From NCBI GenBank assembly GCA_002499195.1, contig DAKS01000045.1:1-35443 (forward strand): a stretch of DNA of 35,443 bases, in the 5' to 3' direction. Below the pieces are notes generated by a model. That model made no database searches. It was not told where the DNA came from and was given only the letters and a program-made list of their open reading frames with translations. Below are positions 1 to 10,500 of the stretch, one piece after another (position 1 is the first letter of the stretch; every line of letters begins with the position of its first letter). A program made the translations under genes and the position numbers. This stretch comes from Euryarchaeota archaeon UBA443 (GTDB taxonomy: Archaea; Thermoplasmatota; Poseidoniia; Poseidoniales; Poseidoniaceae).

Positions 1-98
1 GCAAAAGTGTTGGCTATGAAACCTGGAAGGTAGAGCCAGAGAGTCATCAAAGCTAGGAGAAGAACACCCATTTCAGTTGCATCAGTTACATCGCTCAT
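1..98 (-). CDS. carS: CDP-archaeol synthase, N-terminal fragment (cut by window edge)
   Basis: Read on the minus strand from an ATG at 98, this gives 32 codons and runs off the window. The peptide begins MSDVTDATEMG, followed by a hydrophobic helix and the sequence LWLYLPGFIANTF. A start with a membrane helix ending in an 'LPxxIAN' element is the usual N-terminus of CarS (DUF46), the integral membrane enzyme that activates archaeal ether lipid (unsaturated archaetidic acid) with CTP to make CDP-archaeol. Only the first transmembrane segment is visible, so the catalytic part cannot be checked. It is transcribed divergently from purD with 91 bases between the two starts. Identification rests on a short match, so confidence is moderate. 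Confidence 0.6.
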   Translation of the reverse strand, partial: MSDVTDATEMGVLLLALMTLWLYLPGFIANTF

Positions 99-189
99 GA
101 TAGAATGGGATTGCATCTAGCACATGAAGACTGTTGTTATCTGAGGGTCGAAGCGGTTGAATTATCAGCCCAATACATCAGGACACGAC
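99..189. promoter_or_regulatory. Divergent carS / purD intergenic region
   Basis: This 91-base gap carries the control signals of two divergent genes. On the plus strand, TTGTTA at 134-139 is followed by GAGGGTCGAA at 143-152, a combination repeated in front of the oligosaccharyltransferase gene. TTGTTATCT is a poor but plausible TATA element, placing transcription start near 160-167. AGGA at 180-183 lies six bases before the purD ATG and may serve as a ribosome binding site. No clear TATA box was found for the minus-strand gene. Confidence 0.4.
134..152 (+). promoter_or_regulatory. Shared promoter-like element, copy 1 (before purD)
   Basis: TTGTTA, three variable bases, then GAGGGTCGAA. The same arrangement occurs at 1503-1521 with 16 of 19 bases identical. 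It lies 38 bases upstream of the purD ATG, measured from its 3' end. The first part resembles an archaeal TATA element. The second part is not a standard core-promoter motif and could be an initiator-adjacent or operator sequence. Confidence 0.4.
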
Positions 190-1452
190 ATGGGTCGAAC
201 CGTGCTCATTGTCGGAGGTGGCGGACGAGAACACGCGTTGTGTCTTGCGCTCTCTCAGTCATCTTCTATCGAGGAAATTCATACGGCTCCTGGCAATGCA
301 GGTACTCGGCATTTTGGTTCAAATCATGATGTCGCTGCTTCGGACATCGATGGTCTATTGGAACTCTCGCATCGTTTACAGATCGACTTCGTGGTTGTTG
401 GTCCCGAAGCTCCGTTATGTGATGGACTTGCAGACAAACTTCTTTCGAAAGGCATTCCCTGTTTTGGTCCTCAACAACTTCATGCTGAACTTGAAGGTTC
501 CAAACTGTTCGCAAAAAAGGCCATGAACGCTGCAGGAGTCCCTACTGCCGAGTACGATATCATTGATGATTCAACCAACATCAACGCTTGTCTTGATGCT
601 CGTTCACATGATCCATGGGTCATCAAGCGAGATGTTCTTGCGGGTGGAAAGGGTGTTGTTGTAACTTCGAACCGCGAGGAGGCGATCGAATTTATCGAAC
701 GATCGATCCAATCCGATGGCCACGTTCTTCTCGAACGATTCCTCCCCGGTGAAGAGGCAAGTATGTTGGTTGTGATGGACAAATCTGGTTATGTTTGTTT
801 GCCGCCAAGTCAAGATCACAAACGTGCTTATGATGGCGATAAAGGTCCAAACACAGGTGGCATGGGAGCATATTGCCCAGCACCAGTCGTCACTGAAACT
901 ATTCACCAGAAGACCGTTGAACGTATTGTTGAACCGATGTTTTCCTATCTCTCATCAATGGACATTCCTTATCGAGGCGTCTTGTATGTCGGACTCATGA
1001 TCGATGAAAATGGTGACCCATATGTTGTTGAGTTTAACGTTCGGTTTGGTGACCCAGAATGCCAGGTAACTCTACCATTGGTGGACGGGGATGTAGGTGA
1101 ACTTCTGTACGGAGCTGCGACAGATCAAATTTCAAAAATGGAAGTATCGTTTAAATCGCAACACGCTCTTACGGTTGTTCTAGCATCCGAAGGATATCCA
1201 CAATCGGCAATAAAAGACAGGTTGATTCATGGTGCAGATCAGAGGCTTGATACATCAGAAACTTGGGTAAGTCATGCAGGGACTGCACTTGATGAACAAG
1301 GCAATTTGATATCCTCCGGTGGTAGAGTTCTTTCGGTCACATCGGTATCAGAAACCTTGCAAAAAGCGCGAGAGTTATCGTATCAACGCCTTGGCCTAAT
1401 TCAACTCGAAGGCTCGCACCATAGGTTGGACATTGGACACCGTGCTTTGTGA
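190..1452 (+). CDS. purD: Phosphoribosylamine-glycine ligase (GAR synthetase)
   Basis: Cytosolic ATP-grasp enzyme of de novo purine synthesis. It joins 5-phosphoribosylamine and glycine with ATP to form glycinamide ribonucleotide. The 420-residue product is of normal length. Visible hallmarks are the N-terminal GGGGREHAL (residues 9-17), GPEAPLCDGLAD, the ATP-grasp loop KRDVLAGGKGVVV, the QDHKRAYDGDKGPNTGGMGA signature, and FNVRFGDPE (282-290), which carries metal-binding Glu and Asn residues. The frame is open upstream to a TTG at 157, but the ATG at 190 puts GGGGREHAL at the usual distance from the N-terminus and has AGGA six bases upstream. No other purine gene lies in the window, so purD appears isolated here rather than in a pur operon. 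Confidence 0.97.
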   Translation: MGRTVLIVGGGGREHALCLALSQSSSIEEIHTAPGNAGTRHFGSNHDVAASDIDGLLELSHRLQIDFVVVGPEAPLCDGLADKLLSKGIPCFGPQQLHAELEGSKLFAKKAMNAAGVPTAEYDIIDDSTNINACLDARSHDPWVIKRDVLAGGKGVVVTSNREEAIEFIERSIQSDGHVLLERFLPGEEASMLVVMDKSGYVCLPPSQDHKRAYDGDKGPNTGGMGAYCPAPVVTETIHQKTVERIVEPMFSYLSSMDIPYRGVLYVGLMIDENGDPYVVEFNVRFGDPECQVTLPLVDGDVGELLYGAATDQISKMEVSFKSQHALTVVLASEGYPQSAIKDRLIHGADQRLDTSETWVSHAGTALDEQGNLISSGGRVLSVTSVSETLQKARELSYQRLGLIQLEGSHHRLDIGHRAL

Positions 1453-1576
1453 GTCGAAAATTTCGATGACGTCCCTCGATTTCCCCTCCTTCTTCATCGT
1501 CATTGTTAAAAGAGGGTCGAAAGTGGGCAAAACGCTCCAGCCTTGCTGCTGTCGAGCAATCCTCTGAGGGAAAAAA
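1453..1576 (+). promoter_or_regulatory. purD-aglB intergenic region: possible terminator and promoter
   Basis: Just after the purD stop there is a 13-base palindrome, TCGAAAATTTCGA (1454-1466). It is followed by a pyrimidine-rich run (1471-1495) that could end transcription. A TATA-like TTAAAA lies at 1506-1511. GAGGG at 1566-1570 stands six bases before the aglB ATG and is a good ribosome binding site. The layout suggests that aglB has its own promoter with a leader of about 40 bases. Confidence 0.45.
1503..1521 (+). promoter_or_regulatory. Shared promoter-like element, copy 2 (before aglB)
   Basis: TTGTTA-AAA-GAGGGTCGAA. It matches the element at 134-152 in 16 of 19 positions; only the three spacer bases differ. 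The AT-rich half (TTGTTAAAAG) is a credible archaeal TATA box about 70 bases upstream of the aglB start codon. Confidence 0.45.
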
Positions 1577-4500
1577 ATGGAAAAGGTATCAAAGACCTCG
1601 CAACGGCCTGTTTTTGGTTGGCTTATCGCCCCACTAGCAGTGCTTATTGCAATACTAGCAAACTACGTCGATGGACTCATGTCGATCGACGTTGAATTGA
1701 ATAGCGATACGATGACGCCATTCATCGTCACAGGTGTAGCCGGTCTTCTGGCTGTCACCCCACGCATCCTCCGTGAACTAGGAACCATCCCAGAGTCGAT
1801 CAACCAAACACAAATCTCCCTCGTCGTGTTTATCCTCGCTCTCATCGGTTCAGGTGTGGCAGAGTCACAGACGGATGGATTTGTTGGATTCACGTTCTTT
1901 GTCGTTCTGTTTGGAGGTTATCTCCTCGATACTCGTGAGCGCTACGAATGGATGACCATGCTCGTCTTTGCGGGTGTTGGTGTTCACTCTGCTTTCGATA
2001 TTGCAGGTGCTACAGTTGTCGATAGTTATCTTCCAAGCATGTACGAGTTTTCAGAAGGACAATCTTATGATGTATCCACATTCCAGGAAACAGCGATCGG
2101 TTTTGTCTTCTTTACATGGTTGACTGTGTTCCCAATCATCGGTCTATTGGTCGGTGTTGCTGGACGAGGTGTCCTCAACCCCGCTGGTGACAAGGGATGG
2201 TTTTCCTTCAACACTGTAGAAGAAGGTTGGAATCGTCAAGCATTGCCGCTTCAAATCGCGCTACTCATCTGGGCAGGTGCGCATCTTGCAACAATCTGGC
2301 ACTTTGACCAAGGTCAAATTGCTGATCGACTCCGACTCGGTGGACTTGGTGGCGTTGAGGCCGCCGGTTTCGTTGGCTACTATACTGCACTTCTAACTGG
2401 AATCATTGCCCTTATCGTATCCGGTATGGTCGCAGAACGTTGGTTGACTAGAGCCATGACTATCTCATCATTGTGGGCTTTGTATCTTATCGGTTCATGG
2501 TATGAAGAAGGATTCTGGACCAATGAAACATTTGCAGAATCATGGGCTCCGCTTATTTGGCTTGCTATCACATTCTTCATCGGTGTTGCTATCTCGATGA
2601 TTGGAAATCACGAAAAGTACGGTGGCTGGTCCAACCGTGAAGAGCATCGCCCAAGTGGAGCTCGCCAGTTTTGGAATGCCCACTGGGCAAGTCTCCTTAC
2701 TGCTGTTGCTTTCATCATCGGTCTCGTTATTCGCATCCAATGGTACGCAGTTCCTTCTATGCATGCAATGGGAACAGATGGCTTCGATATGACCGGTGGT
2801 TCCGACCCTTGGTACATGAAGCGAGTAGTCGATTACATTCTCGCCCAGAACGCACATCTCGTTTATGACGCTGATAGATTCTATCCAATCGGTGGTATCA
2901 ACCCACGTCCTCCATTGTTTTCGTGGAGCTTGGCTATCGGTGCTATGATCCTTCAACCATTCCTTGGTGATGATGCGGTCTGGTGGAGTATGCTCGCTCT
3001 TCCTGCAATCTATGGTGCACTTACAATTTTGCCAGTTGCTACCATTGCTCGTGACCACTTCGGAAAGGCTACTGGTGTCATCGCTGCTTGGTTGATTGCA
3101 TTCATGCCTGCTCACGTTACTCATTCGACTTGGGGTCTTGCGGACCACGACTCGTTCGTAATGTTGTTCATTGTTCTTGGATTCATGTTCTATCTTCGTG
3201 CGGTGAAGTATGCTGGATCAGAACGTCTTGTTCGGACCACATCGATCCGTCCACTCGACATGCTTCGAGCTATGGGCGCTGTGGCGCAAGAGCGCAAGTA
3301 TGCAATGTCAAATGCCGTACTTGCTGGTGTTGCATTTGGTGCAGCAAGCCTTGGTTGGAAAGGGTTCGTTGCAGGACCTGCAATCTTGTTCCTTGCCTAC
3401 GCTGCCCAGGTTGCTCTCAACATGTTCCGACGTCGAGACTCGACGATCTTGAGTACGCTCTTCTTGACGATGTTGCTCACGAACTTACTGGTTGCATTAC
3501 CATTCTATGCACACCCGCAGATGAATCTCATGTTGAATGGAACAGGTCTTCAACCGTTCCTCTTCATTCTGTTGTTCACCGTCGTCATCATGTACATCAC
3601 GACTGGATTCCGTGACAAGCCTTGGTTGCTTGTTCTAGGAACACTAGCGGTCGGAGCAACGGTCTTCCTTGCGACTCTCTATGTTCTGAAGATCACCAAC
3701 CTAAGCAATGCTTGGGATGTGTTATTCACTGGTAGTGGATACTTCACGAAAACCAAGATTTTCGGAACTGTTGCTGAAGCAAATGCTCCGGATCGAGGAT
3801 ACATGTTTGCAAGCTTTGGACCGATCGTCTTCGTGTTCGCACTCGTCGTCGGATTGACCTCTTCATGGAGGACATTCAGTCAACGCAGTCAAATTTCCTT
3901 GGTCTTCGCAGTCTGGATTTTCACTGCTTCTTACATGTCGTGGACCGCTGCTCGTTTCCTGTTCAATGCAACTCCTGTAGTTGCAGTAATGGGTGCAGCA
4001 GGTATTGTTGGCTTTTGGAAATGGGCTGGTTGGGACGGTCTTGTTCGAAATTGGCGACGTGCTGGAATCCGAACTCCTTCGGAACGTATCGCTGGAGCGC
4101 GCCGTGTAGTATGGCGCACACCATCGTTCTCTGCAGTTGTTCTCGTTCTCATCATGCTTTCAGGCCAACAACTAACCTACGGTCTTGACTCTGCTATTCC
4201 AAGCAATTCACCTGCAGAAGGTGATCTGGATGAGTCGATCTACTACACTGTCCCTGACATCATGCGATGGGATGGACTTGGAGTCTCAATACTTGATAGT
4301 CGAGATTACGAAGCCTTTGGTGGCCGAGCATACATGGGATCATTCGGAAGTGGCTTCAATGGCCAGTCTTGGAATGATGCCCATCAATGGTTGTCGGAAC
4401 AGGATATCTACCACGAAGGTGTAACCGATAAAACAGGTTGCGATGAAGAAAATGGTATCTGGGTTAGTGAATCCAGTCTTTGTGAAATGAAGTTCGGTGA

Positions 4501-7500
4501 CAAACCTGCCTTCGTCTCATGGTGGGACTACGGTTTCCAAGCACTCAATACTGGTGAACACCCCTCCGTATCAGATAACTTCCAAAGCGGTATTCCTGCT
4601 TCTGGTAACATGTTACTAGCACGAAGCCAAACCGACTTGGTAGCCATGTTCATCCAACATCTTGCGGTTGGAGATATCACTTACAACCTCGCAAAGACAG
4701 GTGAGAAGTCGTTCACTCCTTCATTCGAGTCAGTACTCAAGAAGGAATTCAACAGTGCAGAGCAATTTGCTGAACTTGAACTCATTATGATTCAGGAAGG
4801 AAAGGATCTCAACGATATGGCTGATGTTGTAGTTGACCATTCATTCGAGGTCTTCAAGAACAAAGGTGATGCTTACATGAGCCGAGGTTATCCTCTTGAT
4901 AGCAACGGAATCCCTGACGAATCACTCGGACTCCATTATCGAGTCTGGGCTGATGGTGAGCTAATTCCATGTGAAAACCCAAGTGAAGAATTTTGTTCAA
5001 ATGGAGACTATATCTCAGAAGAAGTTGCAAACAGCACCTTCCGAAACAATGCTGATGTTAGTTCATCCGAAGTTTACGCAACAACACACTACACCTTCGG
5101 CGACTATTGGTACACTTCTGACTTGGTCGAAGAGTACTCTTCAGTTTCAACCAGTATTCACCGTTCAAACGCACACATTGCACTTGTAGTTCAATTGTTG
5201 ACCAATGGTTTGACAGATGATGAAATCGTTGACCTCTACCATGAGATAATTGAACTCGAGGACATTTACGAAGTTCAAGACTACAACGGAGCACCTGGCG
5301 AAACTCTCGAACGTGATCATGAGATTCGTTACTTTGCTATCGATGACAAACTGTATCCACGTGCTGGCCGCTACAATTCAGAGGCTGGCTACAATGGTGG
5401 ACGACCATTGGGTATCTTTGGTGCACCTACCATCCTTTCAGGACAAGATTTCAATACTTTCACCAACGAAGTTTACGAAACCAAGCGTGGTGACCAACCT
5501 GTCCTTGAAATGGATCGAGAAGCTGTTGATGAAGCAATGCTGAAGGACATCTTGGACCAACAGTCAGGTGCAGAAATCGAACCGCTGACTGTTGAAGACA
5601 TTCGTGTCGACCATCTCCCAGAATTCTTTGATACGATGTTGGCTCGTTCCTACGTCGGTTATGGTGCTTCTACACTTGGTGCTGATGCAGGTTCTACCAA
5701 TCCACAACCTCGTCAGCAACTCAGCGAAGGTTCTCGCGGAACCTCGTTCCTACAGCAAGCATACCCGCTTCCTGGTGCAATGATGAATCACTTTGTTATT
5801 GCAAATTGGTACGATCCTGATACGCCTGCGATTCTTGCAAATGCAAATGTAAAGATCATGAAGTATTACTCTGGTGCTGAAATTTCAGGTACTGTTGTCA
5901 CGGAAGATGATGGAATGGGATTGCCGAATGCACGAATCCTCATCGAGCGAGATGCTTTCTCAGGAGAAGGTTCTGAAGATCTTGACGAAGATACCTATTG
6001 GATTCCAATCGGTATGACTGATGCTGATGAGAACGGAGACTGGAGTTTCCTTGCACCTGCAGGTAAAATCCGAGTTTCTGCATTCGCTGGTGTCTTTGAC
6101 GACACATTCGCAATTCAGGAAATCCAAAGTGGTGAATTTGTCGATGGATTCAGTGATGTATTGACCGAAACCAACGAAGATCGTGAAGTCTATGCTATTA
6201 CATCCATTCTTGGCCAAGTAGCTAACATGACTTGGCTTGGTGAGACCACACTCAACATCACTGGTGCCCAAGCGGACCGAGATGCTGATGCACCAACTCC
6301 AGAATCAATGGATATCGAAGTTCAGAGTACAGGTGTATCCGGTACAGTTACATGGACTGGTTATGGTGATTTCGATGGTGAGCCACTTGTTGAGACGGAC
6401 TTCATTCTCAGAAATATCTGGGCAATGACCGAAAACTACACGCTCACAACCACCAACGGTTCCTTTGACACCGATGAAACCCGTGTTCTCCAAGGAACAG
6501 GAGAAGTGACCTTCTCAGATATTGGTACCTTCACAAGCGAAGGTGTTGCCCTTGCCTACGACTTTACAGGAAACTTCACCCGAGAGATTTCGGATGCGCG
6601 AGTATTCTCTGGTAATGGAACTTGGATTGGTATGGGTACCATCGAAGCTACTTGGATAGAACACGATAATGCATCGCTTGATTGTGGTGAAAACTTGACC
6701 ATGCCTGCAAATGCGACACTCTGTATAATCTCTACAGGAACGGATTTCTCAACCTATCTCCTCGATGGTGAAGTTATGGCCAATGGCCGGTTGACTTCCG
6801 ATGGTATCAGTACACTGACCAAGGAACTCGACGGTGAAACCTTCGAAGGTACAGGTATTTTCGAGGGTGTTGGAACGCTCAATGGAACAGGGCTGTTCAT
6901 CGGTCCGGGAACCTTTAGCGGTGACATTGTCAGCCCCGGTTCCTTCTACCAAACGGGTCTAGTTCCAGGTGTTTACAACATGATTGCACTCATGCCGAAT
7001 GGTCGAGAGATTCTCTTGCCAGATCCGGTTGAGGTTGGCATTGAGCCAAGTTATGATCTTTCCATGACCGTACCTGCTTCACTGTTTGAGGACCAATTAA
7101 CAACGATGTCTGGTGAAGCGATTCCAAACCAAGAAGTTCAACTCATCGATGTAGTTCTTGGAGAAGATGAAATGATTGTTCTCACTTCTGATGATGATGG
7201 AAACGTAACTTATGGACCGATCACTGCTGGAGAATACTACGTTCGTGTAGACCTCGATGACGATGGATTCTTTGAACTCAATCAGACAATGAAAGTCTTC
7301 GATGAGCCAATGAACTTTACATTCGATATGGGTGTCCCAGACATGTATGATCTAACCATTACTCTCAATGGTCCAGAAGGTTTTGATGTTGCAGGACGTG
7401 AAGTCAACTTCACAGACCCGCTCGGTCTTATGCCAATTGACATTGTATCGGACGAGAGCGGTGTTGTTTATGTCGAACTTCCTATCGGAGAGTGGTCAAT

Positions 7501-10500
7501 TAGCGATAATAGCGATGAAGATTACATTCTCATCGAGGAAGTCACGGTCGAGGATTCAGATATGACTCTGGACTTTACTTATGCTACATCTGTTTGGGTT
7601 AATGGCTCCATTGACGCTCCAAATATTGCTGGATTTACCTACGAGGAATGGCTTGCCCTCCCTGAAGATGCGAAACTTTACGAGAACGCAAGTTCAGTAC
7701 CAGTTCGATTCCATGGCAATGGTTTGGAATTCACAGTGGTCACTGATCAGTTCGGTGAATTCAGTCAACGTCTACCTGCTGGAATGACGTTTAATTTGAA
7801 TGCTCAGAGTTCCGTCTCAAGTTTCGCTATTGGCTCGTCCGTCGTTGTTACAGAAGGCATGGACGAACTTGATGCATTGATTCTTGGACCAACCATGGAT
7901 GTTGTCGGTTCGGTTTATCTCTTCGATAACGAGACAAACTGGAATCAAGATATTCCAAATTACGAACCTGTCGAAATTCACGCAACTGGTGAAGATGGCA
8001 TTGTTTGGACAACAACTACTGATGAAGCAGGACTGTTCAACATGCAACTCCTCAATGGAACATGGACATTCAGTATTCCTGCATCAGAGTATAACGCTGA
8101 TTCCGTTACGGGCTACTCCGTCAATGTTCAGGAGGGTATGAATCCTGAACCTGTTGGATTGATTGCAAACCCAAGCAACAGCACTGTGACGCTCAATGTC
8201 TTCACGGATCTTGGCGATGGTGTCTTTGAAAATGGAACTGCAATACGTCCAGACATCCAACTTATTCCAGTTTCCGAGGTTGGCCAACAAGTCAACATCA
8301 CCTCTAGTGATTATTCAGAGGATGGAATTGTGGATGTTGTCCTCAGTCCTGGAATTTATGCGATTACAACAAATGATTTGGCTGCCTCCGATGAAAATGC
8401 TACGGATGCAAGTCTCGAAATTAGCGGTGTACTCGATGTTATCTCAATCGGCTTAACTGGACCTGAAGAGGCTGTTCTTGTTCCAATCGTTGATGCTTGG
8501 AGAATGAACGGAACCATCACATGGGCTAATGGCTCAGCAATGGTTGAGAACTTCTTGTTATCAACCCCTGATGGTACTGATTACGTTCCAATTGCCGTTG
8601 ATGAGAACGGAACGTTCGCAACCTATGTCGAAAGCGGAGATTACATTGTTGTCGTTGCACCACTTCTCAATGGAGATGCAATTACTGAATCATTGCGAAT
8701 GCCGATAACAATCGATGATGATTCAAGTGCACGCACAAATCTTTCGCTCGCGCTTGTGGAAGCCATTGAGGTTTCACTGACGCTGAAAGAAAGTGGAACC
8801 GAATCCGCACTTGTTGGCAAGAATGTTGTTCTAGTCAGCCATGATGGATTTGGTAATATCACTATGAATCCATCGGATGTTGGTGGTAATGCTACCCAAT
8901 TAATCATGCCTGGTACATGGAGTCTCTTCATGAATGAAACTGCTGCACAACGTGTTTGGTCAGTTGATGAAGATCCTGAGACGTTTACTGAAAACACAAG
9001 TTTGGGAACTGTCTATGCAGATCTAGAAGTTGAAATCGGCGGTAAGGCTTACTGGGATACGAATGAAGATGATATTGCTGATGCAAACGAAGGAGTTGAA
9101 GGTGCAAACGTTACTATCCAAGGTGGAAGCATTGACACAGTTGTTACAACAGATGCTACGGGTGTTTGGCGAATTTATGTACCAATTCTTGAGAACTACA
9201 CAGTAACAGTAGCTAAGGATGGATTTGGCATCGTTTCCTATGATGATAACAATACTGGAACTTACGTTGTTGACAACGAACCAGTATCTCAGGATATTGA
9301 AATGTCTGCAGCAGAGGTTACTGTAACTGGTACAATCACGGATGTCCTCGATTCTTCTCGACTTGATGGTGCTTCGATCACGCTTTATGGGACCTCAGAG
9401 AATCAGGCAGATTCTGTTGACGTCGTAGGTACTATGGCAGCGGAAACACTTTCATTCACCGCAGTTGTTGAACCTGGTCAATGGGTTGTTGTTGTCTACG
9501 AAGACGATGCTCCGTTTAATGGCGGAGGTGTCGCTGTAGGTCTACTCGATGCTGAGGTACAAGATGGTGGAAACATCGAACTTGTCATGAATAAGGGTGG
9601 ATGGGTTGATGTTTCAACCGAGTTTACTTCGTTCAATTTGCAAACCTTCAACGCAGGTACAGATAACACATCTTCTCCTGTTAGTGATATTATCGATGTT
9701 GAAGTTGATCTTGGTGATGGAAGAGTTTGGGAACTACCACTTGAATCAGATGGAACACTCCAAGTTCTCCTACCTGCTGATTCAGCAACCTTCAATTCAG
9801 AATTCTCGACTGTACAACGTGACCTTGTCATGAACTACACCGCTGGAATTTCTCTTGACAATGGTGATGAAGGACGAACTGCTATCATGCTTTCATACAA
9901 CCGAAAGACGAACAGCGACCTAACTCTCTCCGTAAGTGGGGTTGAGGGAGCAACTGTTCTCGGTGATGAAAACCGTGACTTGCTCGCTATAGTCAACTCA
10001 GAAGATACCGATAACTACACTTCGATTGAATTCGATGTTCTTGCACAGTATGAAGGAACTGAGATATCCGATCCGTTTGATGTAACTGGAACGGTAACTG
10101 TTTCCCCTGATCAGGCTGATTGGTCGGTTGAATTCTATAACGGAACAGATTGGGTTGAAACTACAAATGTTCAACTTGGAATTGGTGATGTTGCAGAGAA
10201 TGCTACACTTGAAGCAACTGTTCGAGCACGAATTGTCCTTCCATCCGTAGAAGCGGCTTGGTGGCTTGAGAATGGTCATGATATCAACATTCGATTCTCA
10301 GCGGACAGTGGTGATTTGACGGAAGTTTCAATCAATGTTGAGGTTCCTCAAATCTACGGCTTCAATACAACTGATGTTTCATCGACCGTTGGTGTTGCAC
10401 CAGGAGGAAGTACAACCGCATCCTTGACGATTAACAACAATGGAAATGGTGATGATTCCTTTACTTACGAAGTATTGGATAACCTTCCAGAAGGATGGAT

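Noticed and set aside
99..189. tRNA or small RNA gene in the intergenic gaps
   Set aside because: None of the gaps contains a recognisable T-loop (GGTTCAAATCC-like) sequence or a cloverleaf-sized pairing; all are short.
2540..3148. A 202-codon open frame on the minus strand inside aglB
   Set aside because: It lies wholly antisense to the STT3 core. Its product is Cys/His/Ser-rich with no motif, typical of a shadow frame of a real gene.
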